DNA of 64,000 nt from Algirhabdus cladophorae. GTDB taxonomy: Bacteria > Pseudomonadota > Alphaproteobacteria > Rhodobacterales > Rhodobacteraceae. A program made the translations under genes and the position numbers. Where the stretch lies: positions 1,798,001-1,862,000 of the forward strand of contig NZ_CP173029.1 in NCBI RefSeq assembly GCF_044772865.1. The letters are read 5' to 3'. Each line of letters starts with the position of its first letter. The stretch's first letter is position 1. The notes under the pieces were generated by a model. That model had not been told where the DNA came from. It made no database searches and saw nothing but the letters and a program-made list of their open reading frames with translations. This document shows, piece after piece, positions 17,995 through 26,360 of this stretch.

Positions 17995-18438
17995 TCAGAT
18001 CCTTTCAGGAAAGACAAAACGGGCCGCAATTCTGCGGGCCCAGGGGCGGCTCAGTGGACTTTCCACAACGCCATGCCCCGAATATGCGTGAATAAAATAC
18101 GGCTCATCCCCGTCGCGGGACACTACGCCGAGGTGTTTGGCAATGGCTTCACTTTGCAACCGAAAGACCAAAACATCGCCCCGCTTTGGGGCTAGGGTCG
18201 GGCTTGGCGTCAAATGACGCCAGGCAGCCTCTATCAATACGTCGGTCGTACCGGTCTCTGCCCAATCCGCTGTATATGTAGGAACCAGTTGTGGCTCGGC
18301 ACCGTAAAGGTGACGCCAAATACCCCGCAACAGACCCAAACAATCAGTGCCTGCGCCCTTTACGCTGGCTTGATGGTGATAGGGCGTGCCCAGCCACTCA
18401 CGCGCCTCGGCGATGGCTTTATCAACAATTTCGGCCAT
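17995..18438 (-). CDS. GTA g14: NlpC/P60-family tail peptidase
   Basis: A 147-residue NlpC/P60 cysteine peptidase, thought to cut cell-wall peptide during DNA delivery. The catalytic Cys is in GTDCLGLLRG and the His in YFIHAYSGHGVVES. This matches the phage NlpC/P60 family found between g13 and g15 of RcGTA. It lies 4 nt after g13 and 2 nt before g15, so co-translation is likely. Confidence 0.92.
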   Translation of the reverse strand: MAEIVDKAIAEAREWLGTPYHHQASVKGAGTDCLGLLRGIWRHLYGAEPQLVPTYTADWAETGTTDVLIEAAWRHLTPSPTLAPKRGDVLVFRLQSEAIAKHLGVVSRDGDEPYFIHAYSGHGVVESPLSRPWARRIAARFVFPERI

Positions 18439-18442
18439 GTCT

Positions 18443-19318
18443 CTATTCCCACGAACGCGCAGACAGCGCCACAGGGCTGGTCACCAGCCAATCCTCACCG
18501 GGAATATGCGGAAACCCCTGAAAATTTAGAACGTTTTGAAACTTGGTTTGGCAGGTGCCAAATTGCTTATCACACCCCACAGTAACGCGGATAATGTCGT
18601 CAAAACTCGAAGCAGCACGAATTGGTTCCCACAGCTGAAGAACCCGGACATCCGCCTGCATATGATCTTGTTTGATGCTCGCACGCAGCCCTTTGGCCGA
18701 TCCTGTCAACACTTCCACTACGCCTCTTGAAAACCAGCCTAGATCAAACGCACTTAGATCCAAGTCTTTTAAAACTCGACCATCTTCCAGCGCGCCCATT
18801 GGGCCTTCGTAGAAAAACCCGGCTTGAAGCGTATCAAATTTACACCCGGCATCCCCCAATACTGCTGAACATGCGGGTTGATAAGCCCTTCCACGCGGTT
18901 GGTTCAAGGCATCCGTCAGGCCCCGCAATTCCGCTGTGAACTCATGGCTGCCTCGCTTGATTTCACCGATGTGTCCACGAAACTGCAAAGAATGTTGCGC
19001 GGGATCAGACCAATTTACCAACCATACCGAGACTTCAGCACCATCAAATCGCCCGGCTTCAATATCTGCATGCGAAATCGCCTCGTCCGTCAAAGCCCCC
19101 AAAGCTTCAGTATTATCCACGGCTAAGCCGGTCGTTTGCTGAACAGCGACAGCACTCAGGCCGGACCCCGCTTTAAACACCAGACCGTCGAACTCAAGAT
19201 CACCATCGTGATCGGTAAACCCTAATTGAACGCCGTCATTTCGGGTCACCGACCAGCACCGGCAAACAGTTGTATTGCCAGTCTTTAGGTGGGTGAGAAA
19301 CTCAGTTTGATCGATCAT
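18443..19318 (-). CDS. GTA g13: tail hub protein (DUF2163/phage_BR0599)
   Basis: A 291-residue protein of the DUF2163 family with the C-terminal phage BR0599-like region; in RcGTA this is the baseplate hub. Several Cys residues near the C terminus (CSAVLGDAGCKFDT, VTVGCDKQFGTCQTKFQNVLNF in part) fit the Fe-S cluster site described for the hub protein of this system. Its start codon overlaps the g12 stop by one base (TAATG). Confidence 0.92.
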   Translation of the reverse strand: MIDQTEFLTHLKTGNTTVCRCWSVTRNDGVQLGFTDHDGDLEFDGLVFKAGSGLSAVAVQQTTGLAVDNTEALGALTDEAISHADIEAGRFDGAEVSVWLVNWSDPAQHSLQFRGHIGEIKRGSHEFTAELRGLTDALNQPRGRAYQPACSAVLGDAGCKFDTLQAGFFYEGPMGALEDGRVLKDLDLSAFDLGWFSRGVVEVLTGSAKGLRASIKQDHMQADVRVLQLWEPIRAASSFDDIIRVTVGCDKQFGTCQTKFQNVLNFQGFPHIPGEDWLVTSPVALSARSWE

Positions 19319-19950
19319 TACACGCGTACCTCAATAACCGGTACGTCAGGCACTTCTCCTGCACGAAATCGCGACATGGAACTTTGAATTCGGTCCGTAT
19401 CAAACCGCACTGGAACATCAAATTCAAATCCTGCAGATACCAGTGTTCCAGCCATGGGGGCGTCAGAAAAAGTAACTAAACCAACTGTCGTATCGACACT
19501 ATAGTGGGTGCCCTCAACCTGCCGTTCCCCCGCCAGTCCCAACGACACTTTGCCCAAAACCGGTTTTTTTATGGGACGCACATAGCTGTGAGCACCGGAA
19601 ACATAGGTTTTGATCAATTGAAACGAAGTGGTTTCCCCATCCCCAGTCCCAATGACCTGGTCTTCAAAGTCAGGCACCTTGGACGGCATACAGGATTTAT
19701 GATCAGACCAATCTTTCCACCGAAAGCCCGCCATTTGACCACCGCGTGCCTCAAAAAATGAAATGAGCTCTTCAATATCATCAAGGGTTTGTAGACCGGT
19801 GCCTGCATCATAGCGGCGGCGCGAATGCTGCCATGGCGTATTGCGTTCTTCGTGACCGTTGGTCAGCGTCACAATTTCTGTGCGACGCTCTGGCCCACCC
19901 ACGGCACCAAAACTCAGCGACGTGGGAAATCGAATGTCATGAAAATCCAT
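19318..19950 (-). CDS. GTA g12: distal tail protein (DUF2460)
   Basis: A 210-residue DUF2460 protein (MDFHDIRFPTSLSFGAVGGPERRTEIVTL in part: FHDIRFPTSLSFGAVGGP), the distal tail protein linking the tail tube to the baseplate. I place the start at 19950 because AAGGA is 6 nt upstream; ATGs at 19956 and further up are too close to the ribosome site or inside g11. Confidence 0.92.
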   Translation of the reverse strand: MDFHDIRFPTSLSFGAVGGPERRTEIVTLTNGHEERNTPWQHSRRRYDAGTGLQTLDDIEELISFFEARGGQMAGFRWKDWSDHKSCMPSKVPDFEDQVIGTGDGETTSFQLIKTYVSGAHSYVRPIKKPVLGKVSLGLAGERQVEGTHYSVDTTVGLVTFSDAPMAGTLVSAGFEFDVPVRFDTDRIQSSMSRFRAGEVPDVPVIEVRV

Positions 19951-19963
19951 ACTCATTCCTTCC

Positions 19964-20626
19964 TTATCTGTTTCGTTGGCCACGGCTCAAGGCACGGCTC
20001 ATTTGCGCTGACACTTGCGTAGACGATTTGCGAAAACTTGCAGCATCTGGTGTCGAAATGTTCATCACGACATTGACAGCACCACCGCCGCCCTGCGACC
20101 GCACACCAAGGGATCCATCCGGGCCACGTGTAAGCGGCATGATGGCCTCTGGACCGGCTTCCCCCATAAGCCCTGTAGCGCCACGCATCGGAAACGTAAC
20201 CGGGCTATCCACGACGCCGCCTTTGGCAAAAGGCATCACGCGCCCTTGGGCAAAACCAGCCCCTTTGGCAAACGGCAACGCCGATCCAAAGGTATCGCCA
20301 ACCAATCCTGACAACATGCCACCGACATGGTTGAAAACAGGCTTTGCTGCTGCTGAATAAGCTGTGTCGGCCATGTTTCGGGCCAAACCACCCAAAGCAT
20401 CCGACAGTTTGCCGCCATCAAACACCACATCGTCGAATGCGTTACGCAATCCACGACTAAACCCCCCACTCAACGCACTAACGTCTCGGCCCGTTGCAGA
20501 CAAAGACCCACGCATGCGCCCCAATTCGGCGTCAAAACTGGCTGTTACAGACGCTGCGGCCGACATCGAGCTTTCCAGCGCGTCTACCTGCGAATCCAAA
20601 CTGTCTATACTGTCATAATCGCTCAT
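19964..20626 (-). CDS. GTA g11: tail tape-measure protein
   Basis: A 220-residue tape-measure protein, short because GTA tails are short. Heptad-like N terminus (SIDSLDSQVDALESSM), a Gly/Ala-rich middle (GGLARNMADTAYSAAAKPVFNHVGGMLSGL), and the conserved Roseobacter/Rhodobacter end GLMGEAGPEAIMPLTRGPDGSLGV. Its start overlaps the g10.1 stop as ATGA. Confidence 0.9.
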   Translation of the reverse strand: MSDYDSIDSLDSQVDALESSMSAAASVTASFDAELGRMRGSLSATGRDVSALSGGFSRGLRNAFDDVVFDGGKLSDALGGLARNMADTAYSAAAKPVFNHVGGMLSGLVGDTFGSALPFAKGAGFAQGRVMPFAKGGVVDSPVTFPMRGATGLMGEAGPEAIMPLTRGPDGSLGVRSQGGGGAVNVVMNISTPDAASFRKSSTQVSAQMSRALSRGQRNR

Positions 20627-20823
20627 TTATCTGTCCTTTTTTCATCAGGAAAGCGTGCACTTAATGCGGCCAGCTGGTCGCGCCCCAACGGTTCTTGCGC
20701 TCCATCTTGCCCCAGCAAGAACATCAGTTCGGCCGGGGTAAGTGCCCAAAAATCATCAGGCCGCAAATTCAATTGCCGCATGCCCACCTGCATCCAGATC
20801 AGCCAATTTACTTGATCGCTCAT
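20623..20823 (-). CDS. GTA g10.1: tail assembly chaperone (TIGR02216 type)
   Basis: A 66-residue protein (MQVGMRQLNLRPDDFWALTP, ELMFLLGQ) of the small phage family found just before the tape measure. It overlaps g10 upstream and g11 downstream by 4 bases each (ATGA). In long-tailed phages this position encodes the second tail-assembly chaperone. Confidence 0.88.
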   Translation of the reverse strand: MSDQVNWLIWMQVGMRQLNLRPDDFWALTPAELMFLLGQDGAQEPLGRDQLAALSARFPDEKRTDK

Positions 20824-21140
20824 GGTCCCTCCGGCAGCGAAAATGCCTGGGCCAAGAGGCGTGCTGCGGCCTGCGCTGCGGCAACCGGGCCACCTTCGAT
20901 ATCAACGGACATCAAGTCAGCGCTTTGGCCGGTCCATCCACCTCCACGCAAGCCAGCCACCACCACGGCCAAAACATCCCGTGAAGAGTAGTTCCCTTGT
21001 TCGAACCGCCCCACCAGACCCACCAAAGTGTCACTGTCGAGAGTACTCTCTAATTCGGCCAAAGCCCCCAACGTCAGGCGCGCCACGTGGCGCACTCCAT
21101 CGAGTTGCAAAGCCACATCCCCCCTCCAAGGATTGGCCAT
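20820..21140 (-). CDS. GTA g10: tail assembly chaperone (GTA gp10 family)
   Basis: A 106-residue protein with the GTA gp10 signature (VRHVARLTLGALAELES, YSSRDVLAVVVAGLRGGGW). It overlaps g10.1 by 4 bases and starts 1 nt after g9. A chaperone or tail-assembly role is inferred from its place between tail tube and tape measure. Confidence 0.9.
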   Translation of the reverse strand: MANPWRGDVALQLDGVRHVARLTLGALAELESTLDSDTLVGLVGRFEQGNYSSRDVLAVVVAGLRGGGWTGQSADLMSVDIEGGPVAAAQAAARLLAQAFSLPEGP

Positions 21141-21141
21141 A

Positions 21142-21555
21142 TCACAAAGCCGTAAAGGTCAAAGCAGCAGCAGACGCGAGGCTCAACTCATAAGTTGCCT
21201 CACCATTGTGGCTACCAGCGTATTCCAGCGAACTGACCATAAACGCACCTTCGATGGTGCCAAAGTCGGGGATAATGACCTGGAATTCCGGGATTTCGCC
21301 ATCAAAGAAGATCTGTCGAGCACGCTCATCAGTATTGGCGTCTTTGAAAACACCTGAGCCTGAAATCGCAGCAGACCGCACACCGGCCCCACCCAGCAAT
21401 TCACGCCAGCCACCTTCGCTGTCTAGACTAGTGACATCCACTGTTTCCGCATTAAAGGAAATACGGGTTGCCCGCAGTCCAGCGATTGTTTCGAATTGAC
21501 CGTCGCCAGTCATATCCAGCTTAATCAAAAGGTCTTTTCCGTTTTGGGCAACCAT
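21142..21555 (-). CDS. GTA g9: major tail tube protein (TP901-1 family)
   Basis: A 137-residue major tail protein forming the tube. Family features: MVAQNGKDLLIKLDMTGDG start, the RATRISFNAETVDVTSLDSEGGWRELL core (in part GLRATRISFNAETVDVT) and ALTFTAL end. A well-placed GGAG precedes the start; the 50-nt gap to g8 is one of the larger ones in the cluster. Confidence 0.92.
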   Translation of the reverse strand: MVAQNGKDLLIKLDMTGDGQFETIAGLRATRISFNAETVDVTSLDSEGGWRELLGGAGVRSAAISGSGVFKDANTDERARQIFFDGEIPEFQVIIPDFGTIEGAFMVSSLEYAGSHNGEATYELSLASAAALTFTAL

Positions 21556-21605
21556 AGGTTTTCTCCATCAAATCATGTACTTGTTCTAATATTTGAAAGT
21601 TAAGA

Positions 21606-22016
21606 TCAGCTATCATCAACGCGCGCACGAAATTTCAGATCAATGCGTCGTGTGTCGCCGGATCCGATGCGTTTGGCATCTGCGCGGACAAAGACAAGTC
21701 CGACCAAAGTGCCACGTGACAAGGCCATGTCAGCCCGGTGCAACGCATCCGAAATAGCAGCACCCACCGATTTTGCTGTAGCAAAACCTGCAATAGTTGT
21801 GACGACTGAAACCTCAAAAATATGGTTAGCACCTGATCCGGTTTTATCTGATCGATCACGAACAACTTCCGGTCCGAGGCTGACATAGGTATCGGGCAAC
21901 GTGCCACTTGGAATTGTGTCATATACCGCCGATCCAACCAGAGCTGTGATCGACGCATCGTTCGACAATTGTTGATAGACGGCCTGTTGCAGCGCCGCTG
22001 AAACACCGTAACTCAT
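21606..22016 (-). CDS. GTA g8: tail terminator (DUF3168)
   Basis: A 136-residue DUF3168 protein (MSYGVSAALQQAVYQQLSND, AVYDTIPSGTLPDTYVSLG) that caps the tail tube at the neck. Its ATG overlaps the g7 stop by 4 bases. Confidence 0.9.
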   Translation of the reverse strand: MSYGVSAALQQAVYQQLSNDASITALVGSAVYDTIPSGTLPDTYVSLGPEVVRDRSDKTGSGANHIFEVSVVTTIAGFATAKSVGAAISDALHRADMALSRGTLVGLVFVRADAKRIGSGDTRRIDLKFRARVDDS

Positions 22017-22351
22017 GACACCACCTCTTCATGGGCATAGCAGGTCAAATACCCACCATGTGCATCGCTTTCGCCAACTGCGTTGATCCGAAAAACACGG
22101 CTGCCTTCAGTGAAACGTTGATCTGGCTGGGGGCGACTTTCTGCGCCATGAGGGGCTGCACGCACGGTGATTTTATAATTCACCCGCGAGACTGGCCCCA
22201 AATCCCCGTTCGGGACACGGCCACTACTAGCCTTGACCTCGGCCCATAGTTTGCCCAAGGCCTGCCATGTCTGATTAAAGCCACCTGCCCCATCCGGGAT
22301 TTGCACAGCCTGCTCTAAAACCAGTTGCCGACAAAGATTAACCGGGTTCAT
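22013..22351 (-). CDS. GTA g7: head closure/head-tail adaptor (stopper)
   Basis: A 112-residue head-tail adaptor (NLCRQLVLEQAVQIPDGAGG, QTWQALGKLWAEV), the SPP1 gp16-like stopper fold. It shares one base with the g6 stop (TAATG) and overlaps g8 by 4 bases. Confidence 0.9.
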   Translation of the reverse strand: MNPVNLCRQLVLEQAVQIPDGAGGFNQTWQALGKLWAEVKASSGRVPNGDLGPVSRVNYKITVRAAPHGAESRPQPDQRFTEGSRVFRINAVGESDAHGGYLTCYAHEEVVS

Positions 22352-22947
22352 TACGACGCTCTCAATCCGACCCGCACGGGACGATAGCGTTGCAACAAGG
22401 CCGAGACACCAAACGGCATACAGCCTTCTCCAAGGCCCGTTTCGGCACGATATTGATAGTAATGCGCCGCCAGCAGCAAAACCGCTTGGGCCAAATCTGC
22501 AGGAACATCGGCCCAGACCGTGCCGTAGCCTGCTTCAAACTGAATATCGACGCCACCATGAGGAGGCACAACAGGCAAACAGCTCCCGACCGCTTCCAAA
22601 ACAGGGCGGTGCGCATCCTGCGCCAGCGAATACCTCGCCGCATCTACGGGGGTCGCTTCATCAAATCGGTCCTTTAGGATAACGGCTTGGATTTGCACGA
22701 CTGGAGCCACTGGCAGCGCTTGTCGGGCCGCATGACGCCAATCCGTCAGAGACCACGTAAAAATGCGGCTCAGCAGCATTTTACCAGTTCTAGCTTCCAC
22801 TGCGGCAATCGCAGCACGTAGAAAGCTCTCCAACACAGCGTCTTGCACGGCATCATCTGAAAACCCTGTGCCAAGGCGCAAATGCTCCTTGAATTGCACC
22901 ACAGGCAGGGCGGCTGTAGCGACAGCCGTCTCTTCGACTAAAATCAT
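22351..22947 (-). CDS. GTA g6: head-tail connector/adaptor (phiE125 gp8 family)
   Basis: A 198-residue adaptor that sits on the portal (VQFKEHLRLGTGFSDDAV, AVEARTGKMLLSR, GYGTVWADVPADLAQAVLLLAAHYY described in part as DLAQAVLLLAAHYYQYR). It is the first gene after the capsid, but is separated from it by a 161-nt structured region, unlike the other tight junctions. Confidence 0.9.
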   Translation of the reverse strand: MILVEETAVATAALPVVQFKEHLRLGTGFSDDAVQDAVLESFLRAAIAAVEARTGKMLLSRIFTWSLTDWRHAARQALPVAPVVQIQAVILKDRFDEATPVDAARYSLAQDAHRPVLEAVGSCLPVVPPHGGVDIQFEAGYGTVWADVPADLAQAVLLLAAHYYQYRAETGLGEGCMPFGVSALLQRYRPVRVGLRAS

Positions 22948-22988
22948 CGAAACTCTCCGAAAAAATCTGCACTCCGTCGCAAGGACGT

Positions 22989-23093
22989 AAAAAGGGACGC
23001 GTGCCTCCGCATTGCTCGGACGGAGGGAAGCAGCTAGACAACACGGGTGTTGTGCGGCACGCGCCCAATCAGATCAGGGATCGCTCCCCGATC
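22989..23093 (-). promoter_or_regulatory. Structured intercistronic RNA between GTA capsid (g5) and adaptor (g6)
   Basis: On the minus-strand transcript, 15 nt after the g5 stop, a 9-bp hairpin (23072-23093) forms with arms GAUCGGGGA and UCCCUGAUC closing a GCGA (GNRA-type) tetraloop. Next, arms GGGCGCGUG (23066-23058) and CACGCGUCC (23003-22995) form a 9-bp closing stem with one G-U. This stem encloses two further hairpins: ACAACAC/GUGUUGU (23053-23038) and CCUCCG/CGGAGG (23026-23004). The result is a three-way-junction shape followed by CUUUUU. It resembles a partial terminator or 3'-end protector that would favour capsid mRNA over downstream genes. Folding is by eye. Confidence 0.55.
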
Positions 23094-23108
23094 TTATCGC
23101 GCGGGGGT

Positions 23109-24290
23109 TTAGGCCGTTGCGAATTTCAGAACTTTGATCGCTGCAAAGTCCGAAACATCACCGCCAACACGCTTTGTCGCATAGAACAAAACATTCGGTT
23201 TGGCGCTGAAAGGATCTCGAAGAACGCGCAGATCAGGGCGCTCTGCGATAGTGTAACCAGAGGCAAAATCACCAAAGGCAATCGCGTCGGCACCGTCAGC
23301 AATGTCAGGCATATCTTCGGCGATCAGTACCGGATAGCCCAGCAAACGCGCAGGTTCGCCAGCTGCCAGTCCATCGGACCACAAGAAACGGCCGTCGCCA
23401 TCTTTGACCTTACGGATCTCGCCAGCGGTCTTGGAATTCATGACAAATGTGCCGTTCGCACGGTATTCGGCACCCAAGGCATAAACCAAATCAACCAAAA
23501 CATCAGGGGATCCCAATGCACCTGCTTCACCCGTGGCCAGATAACCGATCTCACCCCAAGTCGCGGTGTCTGCGTCAACTGTTGGGTGGTTCAAAAAACC
23601 GCGTGGCTTGTCGACGCCGTCACCAATGATAAAGGCCGCTGCCTCAGCGCGCGAGAACTTTTCAGCAATCCGCGACGCAAGCCATGTTTCAATGTCAAAG
23701 GCGCTGTCATCCAGCAAACGTTGGCTGGCCTTAGGCAAGGCAGACAACTCGTGCAACGGGATCGAAATACGCTCGATGGCCGGTGTGTCTGTCTCGGTCA
23801 CAGTGGTCGCTTCGTTTGCCCAACCGCTGCCAAGTTCGCCACGATCAACCAAGACATCATAGGATGTGGCTTCAACATTTACGACTGTAGAAATCGAACG
23901 GATCGACGCTGTCGAACCCAAAACCGATTGAATAGTAGCCGAAGTTGCGGGATCGACCAAATAGCCGCCGTCGCCTGCTACGGCTGTGGACATGGACTTT
24001 GCATCCAGTTCCAGACCGCGAAGACCGTCATCATCGCCCGAGCGCAAATAGGCATCAAATGCCTTTTGATGTGGGGCTTCGTCGCTGCTTGCGGACAACA
24101 CAGGGCGTGCCGCAGGGGTATAATTCTTTTGATCAAGCATAGTCATTCGCTTTTCCTGTTGTTGAAACTTGTGGTCAATTCCACCTTTGAACGCTTTCAA
24201 ATCACTGACAAAATCCGCAAGCGCAGTTTTCATCTGAGCCGCCGGGGACACTGGCCCTCCGGCAAACCCGGGGTCGTCTGATGTGCTCAT
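23109..24290 (-). CDS. GTA g5: HK97-fold major capsid protein
   Basis: A 393-residue major capsid protein. The start at 24290 (MSTSDDPGFAGGPVSPAAQ) has AAGGA upstream; an earlier in-frame start at 24347 lies within the g4 coding end. The N-terminal part (ADFVSDLKAFKGGIDHKFQQQEKR) is a coiled delta-like domain, probably removed on maturation by g4. Then the HK97 core with YLVDPATSATIQSVLGSTA, DKPRGFLNHPT, SKTAGEIRKVKDGDGRFLW and the C-terminal RDPFSAKPNVLFYATKRVGG. It is followed by the structured RNA region. Confidence 0.95.
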   Translation of the reverse strand: MSTSDDPGFAGGPVSPAAQMKTALADFVSDLKAFKGGIDHKFQQQEKRMTMLDQKNYTPAARPVLSASSDEAPHQKAFDAYLRSGDDDGLRGLELDAKSMSTAVAGDGGYLVDPATSATIQSVLGSTASIRSISTVVNVEATSYDVLVDRGELGSGWANEATTVTETDTPAIERISIPLHELSALPKASQRLLDDSAFDIETWLASRIAEKFSRAEAAAFIIGDGVDKPRGFLNHPTVDADTATWGEIGYLATGEAGALGSPDVLVDLVYALGAEYRANGTFVMNSKTAGEIRKVKDGDGRFLWSDGLAAGEPARLLGYPVLIAEDMPDIADGADAIAFGDFASGYTIAERPDLRVLRDPFSAKPNVLFYATKRVGGDVSDFAAIKVLKFATA

Positions 24291-24327
24291 CACGTCGTCC
24301 TTATTGGTCTGGGTTAAAATCCGGTGG

Positions 24328-24876
24328 TTAGCCCACCAGCAACGCACGCGCGTGGTTCAGCGCATCCGTCAAGTCACGCATGTCATGATCAAGGGAACTG
24401 TCACCCTTGGCCAAGACCCGCGCATCAGGAAGCATCGGAAAAGTCACAAGCGACACTTCCCAAAGTTCCAGCTCGGACAAAAGGCGGCGCCCTTTGTCAT
24501 CCTTTGTCGCTTTGACCGTGCGATACCCGATGGACAAACCATCAATGGCACCTGCTTCAATCAAGGCAATTGCCTCGCGACCTTTTTCAACATCCGCCAA
24601 GATGCGGCCTTTGACGTAAAGCCCGCGCGCATCTTCGTGGACAGTATCCCACACACCAATCGGCTCAGCAGGGTTATGCTGCCAAAGCATTTTGACCGTG
24701 CCACCTTTTGCATTCAGCGCCTTCAAACTGGCGGCATAGGCACCTGGTTGGACCACATCGCCACCCTGGTCACATTTGCCAAAGACCGATGCATACCCCT
24801 CAACCAAGACACCTTCTGCCAGCTCCAAAGTCTCGCCCAATTTGCAAAATTTATGTTCCAATTCCATCGTAGCCAC
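24328..24876 (-). CDS. GTA g4: HK97-family prohead protease
   Basis: A 182-residue prohead serine protease (U35 type) that processes the capsid. Visible: VEGYASVFGKCDQGGDVVQPGAY, a His in MLWQHNPAEPIG and a Ser in IDGLSIGYRTV, the expected His/Ser pair. It is 37 nt upstream of g5 and 14 nt downstream of the small g3.5 gene. Confidence 0.93.
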   Translation of the reverse strand: MATMELEHKFCKLGETLELAEGVLVEGYASVFGKCDQGGDVVQPGAYAASLKALNAKGGTVKMLWQHNPAEPIGVWDTVHEDARGLYVKGRILADVEKGREAIALIEAGAIDGLSIGYRTVKATKDDKGRRLLSELELWEVSLVTFPMLPDARVLAKGDSSLDHDMRDLTDALNHARALLVG

Positions 24877-24890
24877 TCCTCAAATCTGGG

Positions 24891-25112
24891 CTATTGAACG
24901 CTCAGGACCGATTGAAAGGCCTGCGCTAAAATCACGCCGACAACTCCAAAGACGATCAACCAAAGCCGTTTTTCCAACCGCTCGGCGCTTTGTTCCAACC
25001 GGTCCAAGCGTTTGTTCAACGCATCAAACTGCAGGTTGGCGATCCGCTCGTTGGCAACAATTCGGTGGGCTGGCGCGCAATCAAACGCATCAAGATCCAG
25101 CGGTTCACTCAT
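24891..25112 (-). CDS. GTA g3.5: small membrane-associated GTA protein
   Basis: A 73-residue protein with a short coiled coil (NLQFDALNKRLDRLEQSAER) and a C-terminal membrane helix (LWLIVFGVVGVILAQAF). Size, order and features match the g3.5 gene between portal and protease in RcGTA-type clusters. It overlaps g3 by 8 bases. Function not established. Confidence 0.85.
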   Translation of the reverse strand: MSEPLDLDAFDCAPAHRIVANERIANLQFDALNKRLDRLEQSAERLEKRLWLIVFGVVGVILAQAFQSVLSVQ

Positions 25113-26277
25113 TGTCTTGGCTCAACACAGGTAACCCCAGCAAAGCACGTTTTTCTTGCTCGGTCAGGAAGGCCGCATTGGCGACTCGCGCCCATTGGGC
25201 GTCCCGTTCCGCAGCCAACGCAGGCACCTGATCCAAATCAGGCTTCAGGAAAACCTGCTCGCCGGACAATTGCGACAACCAACTGGACACACAGGCCGCA
25301 ACGCGCGTCGCCATGGGCAATACTGTGTGGCGATAAAATGCGCGATTGGCCTCAGCGAAATTTGCATATGTCGCATCGCCAGGAATACCCAACAGCATCG
25401 GTGGCACGCCGTATGCGGTCGCAATTTCGCGCGCTGCAGCCTCTTTGGTTTTCTGGAATTCCATATCAGAGGGGGAAAAGCCCATCTGTTTCCAGTCCAA
25501 CCCACCTTCCAACAACATCGGGCGTCCCGCATTACGCGCGCCTTGATGATGGCTTTCCATTTCATTGACCAAACGGTCGTACTGATCTGTGCTCATGCTG
25601 GCCTGACCATCCACACCTTTAAAGACAATCGCGCCGGACGGACGGGCCGCATTGTCCAAAAGGGCTTTGGACCAGCGCGACGCCGCGTTGTGTACATCCA
25701 CGGCCGAGGCCGCCGATTGCATTGGCGAAAATCCATAGTGATCATCTTGTGGATGGAAGGTCTTGATATGGCAGACAGGCGATCCCTCAGCCGTCACATT
25801 AAATCGATGTGCACGGGCGCCCACTTTGTATTCATAGCCGACAGGCCAACCATCCGACCCCGGAATAACCCGCATCCGATCAGACCTAAGAACATGCAAC
25901 TCATGGGGCGAGCCATCGCCAACCGCCTCCAAGTAAGCGTCACCGGTCAACAGTAACTGACCAAAAAGCGCCTCAAATAATTCCGCACGGCCTTGGGCTG
26001 GGTTCGGGCTATGGATCAAATCCAACAAAGGATGTGACACAAACCGTTGTTCGCTATCCTCCAATACCAAAGGCAGGGCCGCAGCCCCTTCTGCAATCAG
26101 CTTGACCACGCGGTGCCCCACGGGGTTGCCCGCAAAGCCAGCCCGGGTCAACGACCCCGTGTCGCGCGGGCTCCATGCAACGCGACCCGAGCCGTGATAA
26201 GCAATCGTTGGGGCAGCAGCACTTGCCTTGGCAGACGGTGCCGTAGCAGCCCCCTTACGCAGAAAATCAAAAACCAT
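25105..26277 (-). CDS. GTA g3: HK97-family portal protein
   Basis: A 390-residue portal protein, the DNA channel at the head vertex. Start at 26277 or 26280 (tandem ATGs) with AAGGAG at good distance; I use the second ATG. Motifs: NPVGHRVVKLIAEGAAALPL, HPLLDLIHSPNPAQG, LLLTGDAYLEAVG, KEAAAREIATAYGVPPMLLG. C-terminal crown end overlaps g3.5. Confidence 0.94.
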   Translation of the reverse strand: MVFDFLRKGAATAPSAKASAAAPTIAYHGSGRVAWSPRDTGSLTRAGFAGNPVGHRVVKLIAEGAAALPLVLEDSEQRFVSHPLLDLIHSPNPAQGRAELFEALFGQLLLTGDAYLEAVGDGSPHELHVLRSDRMRVIPGSDGWPVGYEYKVGARAHRFNVTAEGSPVCHIKTFHPQDDHYGFSPMQSAASAVDVHNAASRWSKALLDNAARPSGAIVFKGVDGQASMSTDQYDRLVNEMESHHQGARNAGRPMLLEGGLDWKQMGFSPSDMEFQKTKEAAAREIATAYGVPPMLLGIPGDATYANFAEANRAFYRHTVLPMATRVAACVSSWLSQLSGEQVFLKPDLDQVPALAAERDAQWARVANAAFLTEQEKRALLGLPVLSQDNE

Positions 26278-26360
26278 CATCAAACTCCTTGTCCATCGGG
26301 ACACGACTTCTCAGCCCCGCAAACGGGTCCTCAAAGCCACTCTCATTTTGAAACGCTGCG

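Noticed and set aside
23001..24281. 426-codon plus-strand frame across the GTA capsid gene
   Set aside because: Shadow of the capsid; Cys/Arg-rich with no recognised domain.
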